Assembly (NCBI GenBank): GCA_030544215.1
Contig: JARZZO010000011.1
Coordinates: forward strand, 10,588,001 to 10,652,000
DNA from: Zantedeschia hybrid cultivar
Lineage: Eukaryota; Streptophyta; Magnoliopsida; Alismatales; Araceae
Length of the DNA stretch: 64,000 bases
Direction of reading: 5' to 3'
Part shown: positions 19,562 to 32,542 of the stretch, piece by piece
Numbering within the stretch: the first letter of the stretch is position 1
Layout of the letters: each line of letters opens with the position of its first letter
Notes under the pieces: model-generated
What the model saw: only the letters and a program-made list of their open reading frames with translations
What the model was told of the DNA's origin: nothing
Database searches by the model: none
Position numbers and translations under genes: made by a program

Positions 19562-20495
19562 ACACTAGACCAAGATGAGATGAGAATGGTTATTTTTGTG
19601 ATTTTTTTTATTTTTAGATTTTTTTTATGTTTATGTATGCAAAGACAAACAAGTTAATAACAAATTCCTAATGACCTAAGTGTGTCCTAGACTTAAAGAT
19701 GAGATTTCTCACAAAATGGCTAGAATTCACTATGAATCACCCCTACAATAGATCAATCGGCCAGGTAAGAGGTGGGATAGTGGGAGGCTCCCCCTACTTT
19801 CGTAGGGACCTAATTAAATAACCACTTGTCCACTTAGGCGTTTGCCTTTGTAACCTCTAGCCTAGACACCGTTGTCCAAAGTAGAAATGAATTCAAAGCT
19901 CGGTCCAATCATAGTGTGAACCCTAGGTGCAATTGCTACTTGATTTTTATTGGGCTTGGGACAATGCAAGATGGAGTGTTTGTGGTTTGTGGGCCAAGGA
20001 AGGGTGATGAAATCCCCACCTTATCTTGTGATGAAGATGCCCTTAAATTATTTGATCAATGAGATGCACACCACAATTCAATCAAGTTTGTTTTGTGCAA
20101 TAATGAAATGACAATGCATGAACATGTTATTTGCACAATATTGAAAAACTTACCTTGCCTCCCGCACTCTTCAACATGAAATAAATGGCAAAAATTTAAA
20201 ACTAATGCATTCCTAAATGATGCATGTCCTAAAACATGGTGGTTTGGTTTCTAATCTTGAAATGCAAAAAAAATTTTAATTTTTTTTTTCTGATTTTTTT
20301 TTTTATTTAATGAGGGCTATATCTATTTTAAGCAAATCTAAACATAAAAATATTAAAAAGATTGGGACAAACTCACCAAGTTGAGCTTTCCTTTTGTATT
20401 CTTTTTTTTAAAAAAATTCCTGCAAAAAGAGAAAATGAATGTGAGTATGGATTTATACAAATGGACCTAAAATAATCAAAATTAAAATTCTAATT

Positions 20496-20512
20496 CCCCG
20501 GCAACGGCGCCA
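20496..20512 (-). promoter_or_regulatory. Primer-binding site of element B (tRNA-Asp type)
   Basis: The minus strand reads TGGCGCCGTTGCCGGGG, the complement of a tRNA-Asp 3' end and the classic Athila primer site. It lies 5 bases inside the LTR end. Confidence 0.85.
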
Positions 20513-21599
20513 AAAATTGATGCGTATTTAAATGCCGTCGTTAAAACACAAACAACATCAATCTTAATTTCCGAATCTCAATTAAAAATAACAAGGTAGT
20601 ACATGGTTGAGACCGGGTCGATCCACAAGGAAATAGACTTTTGATTTTGAAAATCTTGAGTTTTTAGTGGAAACAATGTGAGCAAGTGTGACTTTGAGAT
20701 GCAAATCTTGTGAAGATGATCAATTAATTGCCGAAATTTACTCACATTCCTAAAACATTAAATCGCCTAAGTTTTATTAAGACAACACTAACAATACTCA
20801 ACTAATGATCTATATGTAAATCTAACTAAATGATTGAATAATAGACAAAATAAATATATTATCCTAAGAAGATAGATATTTCTAGAAGACTAAATTACCA
20901 AGCTACTGCATAAAAAAAAACTGATACAACATTATTTAAAGAGAAATTACAATGTGAGTTTTCAAGGCTAATTGAACTAAGCCTATTAACATAAAATGAA
21001 CAAGCTAGAAATTCAACAGCAGTGAGAACCGCAGCAGAAGGGCTGCTGGCCAAGAGGCGCCTGGTGTAGATGGCGCGGGCACACTGGTCCAAGCCGGGTT
21101 CGTGGCAGCAAGTGGAGGCGTCGGCGCTTTGGACCGACCGCAGGGATGCGCGGTGCACTGCACCGAAGCGCGGGTCCGTGCAGCAGGCTCGGCAGGGCGG
21201 CGCGAGGTGAGAAGCGCAGCAGCGAGGCAGGGCGCTGCAGGCGAGGCTGGCGGCGCGAGCGGAAGACTGGCACGGGCGACGATGTCGTCCCGCGCGAGTC
21301 ACGCGGTGCTGCCGCGTGGCGCTGATGGGGCTTGCAGTGTGGCAGGCGAGGCGGACGAGGGCTCAGCAGGCGAGGCAGGCACGGGCGACGAGGCCAGCTT
21401 GCGCGAACAGCGGCGTGATGCCGCGTGGGCCTGGCGGGCGGCGACGACCTGTGCGTGGGCGTGCCCGCGTGCGACGCGTGGCTGCTGGGGGCGGCCGAGC
21501 GGGAGTGCCTGCTCTGTGCAGGCACGGGCGACGAGGGGGCGCTGGCGCGAACCTGCTTTGCCCGCCGCGTGTCCTCGCGGGGCTCGGTGCGGCAGGCGG

Positions 21600-21930
21600 C
21601 GAGAGAGAGAGAGAGAGACAGAGAGAAAAAGGTAAAGAGAGATGGAGAGTCTGCGGGAGAGAGAGAGTAAGGTGGAGAGAGGGGGAGAAAGCAGAGGGAG
21701 AGAGAAAAAGTAAAGAGGAGAGAGGGAGAGTCTGCTGAGAAGGGGAAAAAGTAAAAGGGAGAGAAAGAGAGCTGCGGAAGAGACAGAGAGAGGTTGGGAA
21801 AAAAAAAAAAAAAACAAACAGAAAGAGAGAGAAATAGGGAGAACAGGGAGAACAGGGATGCGTAGAGGGAGAGAGAGCAGTGGGAGTGAGAGAGAAAAAA
21901 AACTATGGGAGAGAGAGGGATTAAAAATTT
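21600..21930 (+). repeat. GA-rich low-complexity tract in element B LTR
   Basis: Runs of GAGAGA interspersed with GGAGA and poly-A, purine-only for long stretches. Serine/leucine-rich or arginine/glutamate-rich ORFs in this area are shadows of this tract. Confidence 0.9.
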
Positions 21931-22211
21931 CTGGAAAAAAAATTAGGTCCTTTCCCTTGACCTCCTCCCTTAGTTTTATAGAAAAGAGGGGGGGGGGGGG
22001 TTTTGAATTTCAAAAAGATTTTAAAATCCTCTCATTAAGTTCCCTTTAATTTAGGGGATCCTCTTTAAAACATTTAATTGGTATTTTTGAATTTTGAATT
22101 TCTGAAATGGATCCTCCTTTCTTTGAATTTCAGAATTCCCTCCTTCTCTCTCTCTTAGTTGGCATGTGGGCCCCAGTCGAAGCTAAAATACGAAAATAAA
22201 ATGATGTTTTT

Positions 22212-22272
22212 GCCAGGATTCGAACTCTGGTCATTTCCTTGAAGTTCAGGTGGTCCAACCACTATGCCATCT
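22212..22272 (-). repeat. tRNA-like segment (pol III A and B box) in element B LTR
   Basis: The minus strand has an A-box-like TGGCATAGTGG, then 32 bases, then a B-box-like AGTTCGAATCC with a four-base T-arm stem (CCAG/CTGG). No acceptor stem closes, so it is not a functional tRNA. It could be a tRNA- or SINE-derived insertion. Confidence 0.5.
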
Positions 22273-22809
22273 GCTTGTTTATGTCCTGTTTCACATAAAA
22301 TAACAGTTAAGTTCTCATAGCCATAAATCATTCAACTGCGTATTAAATAATTGATGAGGAAATGAAGTTGCTACCCTTATTCCATCCATGGAGTGATGAA
22401 ATTTTAAAATTCAGATTCTGAATGCGCAAATGGTTTATCTATCATTCCATGTGATTTTGTCCGTTAAATTGATAGCAAATTATGTAAATTTTATCTGTTA
22501 TTTATGTAAAATTGTGGACTTATCAATGTTGACACCACCACTTTGAGATTTAAAAACTTTGAACAATGGGTTTTCAATTATATGGAGAAAAGGTTTGCTT
22601 TTGCTCCCAATGTCCTCTTTGAGTTGTAGGCTAAATAAAAGATCTCCCTTGGAAGTATTGCTATATATAGTAGAGAAGAAGAGAAAAGTCTTTCAATTAT
22701 CCAAAATTGACAACCTGCATTTTCTTCACGAAATTGTCCATTGCTTCCACTGAGTACCACATTCAATAAAGGGATTGACAGATGCATCAGCATTCTACTT
22801 TGTGTTTGA

Positions 22810-23080
22810 GATTATCTTATCTTGTTCTCAATTGTTATCTATCAATATCTCTATGTATGTGCCTATTGGTGGCCTAGAACCATATAACTAGCGTGCATGT
22901 AATTACTAGAAAGATTCTAATAATAGAATCCTAAAGTGTGCTTGGAGAGTGGATGTAGGTCACCACATGCCCGAACCACTATAAAAATCTCGTGTCTCTC
23001 TTTTGTGATTGTCTCCATCTCTTCTATCCCCCTTCCTGTGTGCATTGCATTAAGCTTTCTAGAATTTGATTTTAAAAACC
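22810..23080 (+). mobile_element. Partial Ty1/copia-type LTR remnant
   Basis: The stretch from about 22861 through a GGAGAGTGGATGTAGGTCAC segment to CTATAAAAATCTCGTGTCTC (TATA box plus transcription-start-like region) matches the layout I know from plant copia LTRs. No second LTR, no coding region and no target duplication were found, so this is a fragment. The boundaries are approximate. Confidence 0.55.
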
Positions 23081-23119
23081 CTATTTAACCGTCGCGTAGG
23101 CTTCATCATACCTTTGGAC

Positions 23120-23122
23120 CTT

Positions 23123-23159
<37 letters not shown>

Positions 23160-23160
23160 T
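23120..23160. repeat. (CT)n(TA)n microsatellite
   Basis: About nine CT followed by about nine TA dinucleotides. Confidence 0.95.
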
Positions 23161-26100
23161 CTTGTTTTGAAATAAACTTTAATTTATAAGGGGTGTAAAT
23201 GATGGTGTACTTCATGGTAGGGCTATATTTATGTATACAATGTTTAAATGAGTTTTTTCTTACATATATATGTTTCATAAAATAGCTTCTATATAAATGA
23301 GATTCTTTAAAGAATTAGTTTCTAAAACACAATTTTCAACTAGTTACTTGAAAATGATGTCACTCACTCTAATATACTTGTTTGGAAGCCCTCAACCATG
23401 GGTTCTTTTTCCTTTGATTCAACATGGAAATTGTCTAGAGGACAAAGGTAGAGGTTTTCAATGGTCACTGTAATCCTTACTTCCATATTAAAATATCTTT
23501 TCATGCCTGGACTACTTGTTTCAGAAGGTGCCAATTGCCGATTGATGACAACATTCAACATTTGAGAATACATGTTTGTTTCCCAATGCGCATTCTGTCC
23601 TAGGATTCAAGTTCTATGAAACCAAAAATTTACATAATCTTACCTAACAAGGAAAGATAAATAAGGTATTGTGATTAGATGCCTAACCTATTGTAATATG
23701 AGGAAGGAGGTATTGTTGACATTTTAAAGTATGCGTTAAGAATCTATGCACTATATCATTTTTTTTATTATTCAAAATCTTGAATTTTTAGTAAGAATAC
23801 ATTTTTAATAGTGAGATTGTAGTTCACTTGTGATCCTTCTTTGAGAGCTGCCTATCTACCTCCTTCAGCATTGCATCTCCAAGATCTATGTTCATTGCAT
23901 GGCAGAACATCGAGTCTATCAAGAGTGGTATTTGTTTTGCGTGCCATCTCATACGTCTGCTTATATATTGGAATGCCTAGAAAATTTGAAACAAATTTAT
24001 TCATGAAGGCATCAAAATCTCAATTGAAGTCACTAAGCTCATGATATTTGTATATGTATTCATGTCTCTTAAAGTATTAGAATGTCAGTCTGTCAGGTTT
24101 GTAATCCACAAGCTCTAAGTTGTGATGGGGTTTTCAAATCCTCAAGCGCAAGTGAAGGAGGTGGATGAGTTATTTGGGATGATAACCAAGGTAGTGTTGA
24201 TCGCTTAGTCACATTAATCCTTTTGTGCATCTTCACTAGAAGCAGAGATCAGAGTCTTACTAATTGCCATGTCGTAGAGAGCATGTCAACTTACAAAGAT
24301 TAAATTAGATTCTATGTTGCTAGTTACTTGTTTCCTCTTTGGCATCTATGGTAATGTGCGGATGAGATTGAAAGTTTGATGCAAAATGTACATGTTAAAC
24401 ATGTGGATTGAGAAGGTGATACCTTGGTAGGGTTCCTATTGAATGTAGGGTGTAAATCTAATGTCACAACGTTTTTCACTAAGGGGTCAAGTCATTTGAT
24501 GTAAAATACCATAAAACATCATATTTTTTGTCTCACAAAAATATGATATTTTATAACACACGTTTTTGTAAATTTTTGCAGATAAAACCCCCTTAATCAT
24601 GGTATTTATTTCAAATTTTAATTAGGTTAAAATATTGTTATCTTACATAGAATATGGAAAGATTATTAAATGAGAATAATAATGCTCTCAGTTAAAATAC
24701 AAATACTTTACGAACATTACGCATTTGTAAATAGAAATACATATCGTATATAATATTTAAGGAGTTATATGCAAATAGGAGATTTTATGCAAATATTGAA
24801 TCTTTTAGGGGTTATTTACTAAAGTCTTTTTAAATTAAAGCTCTTATGCAAATACACATCCTATAAGGATTATTTGCAAAACTCATTCATAATATTTTGG
24901 AGGTTATTTATAAAAGCTCTTTCATAATATTTTATAATCTTGACATCAAATTAGCCAAATACATGTCATTTATTGGCTCGTGCTATTTGAGTAAGGGTAG
25001 GAGTGGTTGCATGCTATTAGGTCTATTTAATCTCTTTTTTGTCCTCTTTGCTATCTTCTAAATAATGGGGTAAGGTCTATGCCATAGTCGAATAGGAACA
25101 ACTGGCTAGGGTCTTAGCTATGTTTTGGACCAAAGGAATAAAAAAGGAAATAGAAGTATAGAACATTGTAACTCATACTACATGGTCCTTGGGCTTCGCG
25201 TTTGTTGTGCATAGAAAATCATTGTAGCTATTACCATCCTTTGGAATTCATGGGGTGGTCATGCTCTCCAAAAATAAGGCTCGTGATTCTCTATTAAATC
25301 TAAGATGGAAGAGAATATTAGAGAAAGAGAACTAATAGAAATCAATAAATTGTAACATCTTCATTCAACATTGCCGATTGTCATCTTCCTATCAAAGGAG
25401 ATGACACATGCCCATCATAATGATTGAACATTCATAAACAAATATTTTGGATTACTTATGTGATCAACCATACTTTGAAGGAGATTAAGTTATTGGGGTT
25501 TTGGTACTTTATATGTCTATGCTATTATTTGTGTATATTTTAATTTCCTATTTGTTGAATACTTCAATTGATATAGGAGACTGACTAAATTGATTCCTAG
25601 TTCATCTACCTAATTAGACATAGTTTGCAAAATTTTCACATACTATTGTTTTTTAAATGTTTCTTATTTTGAAAATAGCCCCATACTTTTGTCTAGTCAC
25701 CAACTTTTAGTTGATGATTAGTTTTCAACCTTTATGGTTAATGAATTATGACTTTTCAATATCAGGTTCTATAGATTTTTGGTATATTTTAACTTGCAGA
25801 TTGAGCATGGACTTCCCTAGTTCAAAAATGCATTCCGAATTTGTGTTTCTCAAATGCACTTGCCACAATGTAGGCATCTTGGGGAAAATTTTGAGGAAAT
25901 TTATTTTTTTCTTTATCTATAGGTATCAATGATTCTATTTCCTTTTATTTGGAAAATATTCAGAGGAGGAATCAGATGAAGACTTACATAAGTACATGAA
26001 TTAATCACATTGAGGATGATTGCCTCATCGAGAAGTGCCGGTCCTTTTGGATTACAAGGATTTGCTTGAGTGTTATGGGTATTTATGGCATCTTATTTTT

Positions 26101-27730
26101 CTAGTGGATGTAGTCAAGGTAACTTGTCATTTGATGTTGTTGGGTTATGATTAGCATATGATTGTATTTGGTAAGGATATTTTAAGGATGATGAATTATT
26201 CTTTCCATCTTTAGTTGGTCTTAAATCTTAGGTGTCATTTAGAAATGCTTAAAAGATTGAATCTTTAACATCTACCTTTGAAAATATGCAGTAAAGACTG
26301 ATTTGTGATAATTACATCATATTTTCAAGTTCATGTCTATGAGCTAAACATGTAAATAGGATTGTGATATTAATTTTACCTAAATGTCTTTCATGCATTT
26401 GATGTAGTATCTGAATTTTGAATACCCTAACATGGAAAATTTCAAAAAGTAGAATCACCTTACATCTTTCCAAGTGTTCATCCTAGTAGGGTGTTTGGTT
26501 ACAATTTTTTGGACGCTTTCTATATTTTTGTTTTTGAAGAGAATGCTGCATGAAATATTTTTGGTGAAGCTTCTCCAATTTTTAGAAAGGAAATTATTAA
26601 TTTGTAAATCTCCCTAAAAAAAACAAGTCTTGACCTATTTTGTTTTCAAAAGACAAGTCTTAACTCCTCTCCTCCTTTCCTCCTCTTCTTCTTTTTTCTT
26701 TCTTTTGTAATGATGTGCGGCCCATTTCATATAATTGTGAACTTCTTTTAAGAAATTACTAAAATTTTGTCAAATAGGACAAGATATGAAATTAGACACT
26801 TTTAAAGTATGGGATAAAAATTTAAATGATCATGCTTTTAAGAGAGAAATAGTTTGAAAAAGTATATCTAAACTTACAAGCTATTTTGGAGAAAAGCGAG
26901 AGTGTTGGATGGGACTATCTACTCTACTTTTAAAATGTCAATCTAATTTCACTTTAGTCTATTTGGACGACCTATTTTGGTAGGAGAGAAGTAGGAAGAG
27001 AGATAAAGAAGTTTCTTATTTTTAAGGAATTCTTAACAAATAAGATAAAATGGAGTTTCTTATTTTAAAAAATTCTTAACAAATGAGATAAAATAGAGTA
27101 TTGTGTAAAGAAAGTAGTGTAGATAATCTCAACTATGTTGGATGCCATACGCCATATTTCTCTAATTTTTAAAACTTATTTATATTTCAACAACATCATA
27201 GTTTACTTTAATATTTTTGGATAATAAGATATTTAGTATGGGAGATGCGTTAACATCTTGAGTTAAAGTTGAAGTCAAATGTATTTTTACAATTTAGAAA
27301 CTTGTTGTACTGGAATATGCAGATTGAAGCTAACTTTTCCATTGTCCCTTGCTGCTTCCCTCGATTGAAGCCAATTGTATGTGAAAAGTTTCTCCTTCCC
27401 TTCTTCTTCCTATCTTTCTTCTACTTCTTTGGTCCTTCTCATGCCTTGACATCTGCTGATAAAAAATATTATACGGATGATCAAAGGACACATAACAACA
27501 ATCATAGCAGGCCAATTCAAAAGGAAGGAAAGGGGGAAAAAAAATAGTGGACATGTGAATACTTAGATACTGAGCCATATCTAAGAGAGATTTGGATTGT
27601 CGACATTAGAAGAATCTTGATCTTCTACCACCTACCATGTTACCAACTTGGCGTATCTCACATGAAGTGCTAAAGGTATTACCAAAAAATCTCTTATACC
27701 AATTCACAAAAGTTCAACATATGTTTTTCT
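23161..27730. other. Intergenic AT-rich stretch
   Basis: No ORF with recognisable domains or plausible splicing. One MITE-like piece is listed separately at 24486-24967. The rest looks like decayed repeats. Confidence 0.6.
24486..24967. mobile_element. Possible MITE
   Basis: The left end, with TCATTTGATGTAAAATACC, and the right end (minus strand, with GGCTAATTTGATGTCAAG) share a TTTGATGT core in inverted orientation. The left end resembles the short MITE at 33279-33390. There is no clear target duplication. Confidence 0.3.
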
Positions 27731-27734
27731 TTTT

Positions 27735-29810
27735 AATTCTTTTGATATGTTTAGCTGTCAACTTAGTAGAAGATGGGAGATCTAATCTCTTTGACTTTTG
27801 CCATATATGTTCTGAATCCATCTAAAAGGGGTTTGAATTTTGAATATACCCAACTTCTTCAACCACATCTTACCCTGTTATGAGCCACATGGTCTCAGTT
27901 CAATACCCAAATAATTGCATAAATTCTAAAAAGTAGTTTGATGTAGAGGGTTTTTTGTAAATCTTCTCAATCTATTGTTGTCAAGTTGGCAGGAGACGAA
28001 ACATAAAATCACTTGGTTCTTTTTTTTTTTGAACTTCATCACTTGGTTCAAATCTATCAAAAAAATATTTTAAGATTAATCAGATGTACTCTACTTCTTT
28101 AACCAAATCCTGCCCCATTACAAGTCACTTGGTCTCACATCAATACCCAAGTAGTGACACATGTTGATGGCCTATCAAACTTGTCCTAGTAAATGGTAAA
28201 CTCCAAAAAGTAGTATGATGCATGAGTTCTTTTATTTTATTTTTTAATTATGTTAAGCTATCAATTTGGTAGGAGGTGGAAAATTGAATCCTCTAACTTT
28301 TGTCGTAGGTGATCCGAATCCATCTAAAAGGATTTAAAGATTTAGATGCTACAAACTTTTCAACCACATCCCACCCTATAATGTGTCACTTGGTCTCCCC
28401 CAAATATCCAAAAAACAACACTTGTTGTTGGCCTATTAGACTTTGCCTAGTAATTGATTAACTCCAAAATGTGTTTTGATGCAGTAGGTTTTTGTAATCT
28501 TTTCGATATGATGGGCTACCAAGTTGGCAGGAGGTAAAAATCAAATCTCTTTAACTTCTTCTATAAATGATTCAAATCTATCTAAAAATATTTGAAGATT
28601 AATTCAATCTACCTAGCTTATTCAACCACATCCTACACCATTATGTGCCACTTGGTCTCACTCCATTACCCAAATAATGACACCTGTTGATGGCCTATCA
28701 AACTTGGCTTAGTAAACGATAAACACCAAAAAGTAGTTTGTCGATGCAAGAGTTCTTTTGTGATCTTTTCATTTTGATTATGTTAATTGTCAATAGGAGG
28801 TGGAAATTGAATGCCTCGAGCTTTTGCCATAGATGATTTGGGTCCACCTAAAAGAATTTTAAGGTTCAGATGCACCTAAATTCTTCAATCACATCCTACG
28901 TACCCCATTATGTGTCACTTGACCTCACTCCAATGTCCAAACAATAGCACTTGTTGATGGCCTATTACACTTGGTTTGATAATTGACAAACTCTAAAAAG
29001 TAATTTAATGTAGGAGATTTTGTTAAGTCTTTTTGATATGTTGGGCTGCCACGTTGGAAGAGGGTTAAAAATCGAATCGCTCTAGCTTTTGCTGTAAATG
29101 ATCTAAATCTATTGAAAGGATTTGAAGATTAATTAGATATACTCCGCTTATTCAACCACACCCTATCTCATTATGAGCCACTTTGTCACAATCTACTACT
29201 TAAATAATAGCACCTATTGATGGCTTATCAAACTTCACCTATTAAATGATAAACACCAAAAAATAGCTTGACATAGGAGTTCTTTTGTAATCCCTTTTAA
29301 TATGTTTAAGTATCAACTTAGCAGGAGATGTCAAATCAGATCCCTCCAATTTTTGCCAAAGATGATCTGAATCCATCTAAAAGGATTTGAAGATTCAGTT
29401 TAACCTAGCTTTTTCAACTTCATGTTACCCCATTATGAGTCACTTGGTCTCACTCCAATACCCAACAACACTGCATGTTGATGGCCTATCAAACTTGGCC
29501 TACTAAATTTTATAAACTACAAGAAGTTGTTTGATGCTTGCAAGTCCTTTTGATATGTTAGGTTGCCAAGTTAACAGGAGGTGAAAAATTGAGTCTCTTT
29601 AGCTTTTGTTATAAATGATCCAAATCCGTCTAAAAGGATTTGAAGATTAATTAGATGTACTATGCTTCTTCTACCACATCTTGCCTTATTATGAGTCACT
29701 TGGTCTCCCTTCAACACCCAAATAATAAGGCATGCTGTTGGCCTATCAGACATGGCCTAGTAAACTTGATAAACTGCAAAAAGGAGGTTGGTGCTTGTAA
29801 ATATTTTCAA
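27735..29810. repeat. Tandem array of about 260-bp units, left part (about 8 units)
   Basis: Diagnostic phrases recur in order: a CACTTGGTCTCACTCC-like segment, TTGATGGCCTATCA, AAACTCCAAAAAGTAG, TTTTGATATGTT, GGTTGCCAAGTTGG and AAAAGGATTTGAAGATT. The first of these appears near 27893, 28127, 28387, 28650, 28916, 29180, 29441 and 29696, spacing 234-266 bp. The units have diverged strongly, so the array is old. It continues at 32543 after a Helitron insertion. Confidence 0.88.
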
Positions 29811-30109
29811 CTAGTTGTAGTCCCATGCGAGTGAATTAAAAAATTTGAATAAAATAATTATAATCATTATAAGTGAAGCTAATCTTTTATTCTTTCTGAA
29901 GGAATGAATAAAACAATTACATAAGAATATATGATCATAAATACTAACATTTTTTCTATGAATAGTAGGTTAGTTGTTTGGTAAACATTAAAAGTGTTAG
30001 TATTAGGTAGTCTAAAAGCCAATCCGATACTATGTATTATTCAATTTATTAATAAATGACATTAATTCATTGTGCGTAATTAGTTCGATCTATGTTTATC
30101 GTATCAGGA

Positions 30110-31557
30110 TGAAGTCTATGAACATGTGCAACAATCTTCGCATTATGATGAGATCATAATTACAGGACTGAAGACTTATAAACACATGTCCTTAATTATT
30201 CATAGTCGGAGGATGTTTGAGATGGACATCAAACATCCTGATAGACTAGTACAGGTTTTTTCAGCTCATATGATGAAGGTGATTGATCCTATAAGTCACT
30301 TGTGTGGAGACACTATGCTGGACCTGCAGGTGCTCATTGGAGAATGAGTTCACTGAATTGATTCAACCTAGAATCGCTGGATGGTATATACTTCACTGTT
30401 AACCAGCTTGATTCTTTTGTCGCGGTTGCGTAGATGATCTTTGGACCTGATACACCAAAGATATCTTGTTGGTACGTCTTTGATCTTTGACTTTGACTAA
30501 CGAATCTCTAACCATGCATTATCAATAAGTCAAATGTTCGGGTTCAGAGAAATGCCCTTGAAGGTAATTGCGTGTTCAATATGGGATCATCCGCTCTCGG
30601 TATTATGAGAGAGAATGTTCCAGGAATGATGTGCTTAAGTCCCTGGTCAGGGCAGACTCTGTATCAGATAAAGAGTTATCCAATATAGATTAGCGGCATC
30701 TGATTCAAGTGAATCGACCGGCTAGGGTTTAACAGTAAACTATACCCTAGATCGATTCGGAAACATTGCACGGATGAAGGATTATAGCCGTGCGCTAATC
30801 GATGACGGAAAGGTTTCAATAGAGGGTTGCAATAACCCCAATGCCATCTAGGATCATACGATGTTGCTTGGCATCCAACGTGATCGAAAGCTCGTCCGAA
30901 TTTACTGTGGGAGATTTAATTAATATAAGGATATTAATTAATTCAGTGAGTCCGTAAAGAGTTACTAGGCTTAATGGGCCATTAACTGAATTGGTATTTG
31001 GGCTTAGAGGGTTACACGCAAAAGGTTTCCAAGTTGATGGATTATTTGACGGGATTTCGGATAAGTATGGGTTTTTGTGAAAAACCGCAAATACACTTAT
31101 TATAAAAGAACGGCCGCTAGGTCGAAGGCCAGCAACCCTGACCTAGCCGCCACCCTCTCTCTCTCTCTCTCCGCTCTCCTGGGCACACGTCTCGAGGCCG
31201 ACCCTTTGGAGGCTCTGCTTCAACTCCCGACAACTCCGCCTTCTGTCCGATGGGAGTTTCCGAATCCACATGTCGTGGCGGATTACGCGTAGCTAGATGG
31301 GATTCACGAACGCCGCATCGAACGAGGAGGCGAGGACGATCCATCGCAAGGAGAGCCGTGTGGATACCGCTAGAGGCCGGACACCTGTGCAGCTTGCGGC
31401 ATCGGTCCGACGGAACTGGAAAACGAACGTGGATACGAATATGCGCAAGGTAAATAAGATTTGCCGGTTTATTTTGATCGAAACGGGATGGATCCGATTC
31501 CGAACTATTTATTTCCGCTGCGTTTTCGGTCGGATCTCGACACATCGAACCCAACAA
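30110..31557 (+). mobile_element. LTR-retrotransposon-like cargo inside the Helitron
   Basis: A higher-complexity block ends in CATCGAACCCAACA, like a TGTTGG/CCAACA copia LTR end. A possible LTR start, TGTTGGTACG, is near 30468. A TATA box (TTATAAAAGAACGG, about 31098) lies within. The 73-codon ORF at 30126 has no domain I recognise. Whether this was captured by the Helitron or inserted later cannot be decided, because no target duplication is visible. Confidence 0.4.
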
Positions 31558-31619
31558 AAAGTTTAGAACCACTATATCTAATTGAAATATAGATTGAGAG
31601 AAAAAACTAAAAAGTGAAC

Positions 31620-32420
31620 TGAAGGTTATTATTATTATCCAATGAGATTATCCCAATAAATGTTGTGTTGAAATATAGATTAAGAGAAAATGAGAGAGAG
31701 ACTAGTCTCGTTAATAATAAAATTAGTTATTATTATCCCATGAGATTATCCCAATAATGATAATAAATATCAAAATTTATTATTATTATCCCAAGACACT
31801 GTCCCAATATTACTAACAACAACAACAACAGCAACAACAACAATAATATGAGTGAGAAAAGTGAGAGAGAGACTGTTCTCGTTAATAATAATAATACTTT
31901 CAAAAAAAAAAAAAAATATCAAAGTTAGTTATTATTATCCAATGAGACTATCTCAATAATAATAATAATAATACATCGAAATTAGTTTTTATTTTCCCAA
32001 GAGATTGCAACGACAACAACAACAACAATAATAATAATAGGAAACCGAAAAATAAGAGATAGAAATATTAATAGGGAGAGAGAAAAATGAGAAAGAGAGA
32101 TAATAATAATAATAATAATAACAAAATTAATTATAATATAAAAGAGAGATTAGTTATAAATATAGTATATAAGAAGTTTTTGTTATTATTATTATAATAG
32201 ATAAGAAGTTTTTGTTAGAAAGAGAAGGCCAAGAGAGAGAGGGGGGAGAGAGAGAGAGAGAACGTGAGAGAGAAAGAGAGAGCCGAGAGAGAGTATTAAT
32301 GAGAGAGAGAGAGAGGGAGGGAGAGAGAGAGAGGGAGAATCAATGAGAGAGAGATCGTGAGGGAGAGAGAGAGTTAATGAGAGAGAGAAGGGGGGAGAGA
32401 GAATTAATAAGAGATTATTA
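31620..32420. repeat. AAT/AAC and GA microsatellite-rich segment in Helitron
   Basis: Repeated ATTATTATTATCCCA-type units and AAT/AAC trinucleotides (31620-32160), then long GA runs (32215-32400). ORFs here are low-complexity shadows. Confidence 0.85.
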
Positions 32421-32542
32421 ATAGAGGATAAAAATATTAATAGGGAAGGAAGAGAGAGGGAAAAATGATTTAGGTGGGGAACAGAGAATTCTGGTATTAA
32501 CATGTGGCACCAGAAACCTTTGTTTTATATATATAGTATAGA

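Larger units (their letters stand above)
19443..22525 (-). mobile_element. Element B 5' portion: gag N-terminus, leader, primer site, 5' LTR
   Basis: Begins with the right GGTAT duplication. It contains the first codons of gag (19448-19561), an AT-rich leader (19562-20495), a tRNA-Asp-type primer site (20496-20512) and the 5' LTR (20518-22525). Together with 1-4672 it makes up one element interrupted by A. Confidence 0.85.
20518..22525 (-). repeat. Element B 5' LTR (about 2.0 kb)
   Basis: The left edge is set by the primer site. The right edge is inferred from the minus-strand TGATAAGTCC start, which mirrors the GCATCA end (TGAT/ATCA). The partner LTR is outside the window, so the right edge is unconfirmed. 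Inside lie a CpG-rich block (about 21050-21600), a purine (GA) tract (21600-21930) and a tRNA-like segment (22212-22272). Confidence 0.65.
29811..32542 (-). mobile_element. Non-autonomous Helitron inserted in the tandem array
   Basis: On the minus strand the element starts TCTATACTATATATATAAAA and ends GGGACTACAACTAG. It is flanked by A (29810) and T (32543), with no duplication. TC at the 5' end, CTAG at the 3' end and an A/T target are the Helitron rules. Removing it restores the array unit (TTTTCAA/TATGTT against the unit's TTTTGATATGTT). The usual 3' hairpin is not well preserved and there is no Rep/helicase ORF, so it is non-autonomous. Its cargo includes an LTR-like sequence (about 30110-31557) and microsatellite-rich DNA (31600-32500). 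Confidence 0.85.

Noticed and set aside
20895..21817. Long alanine/arginine/serine-rich ORFs on both strands
   Set aside because: All lie in the CpG-rich and GA-rich parts of the element B LTR, where stop codons are rare by composition; no domain or start context.
32192..32503. Leucine/serine-rich 103-codon ORF
   Set aside because: Reverse reading of a GA microsatellite inside the Helitron.
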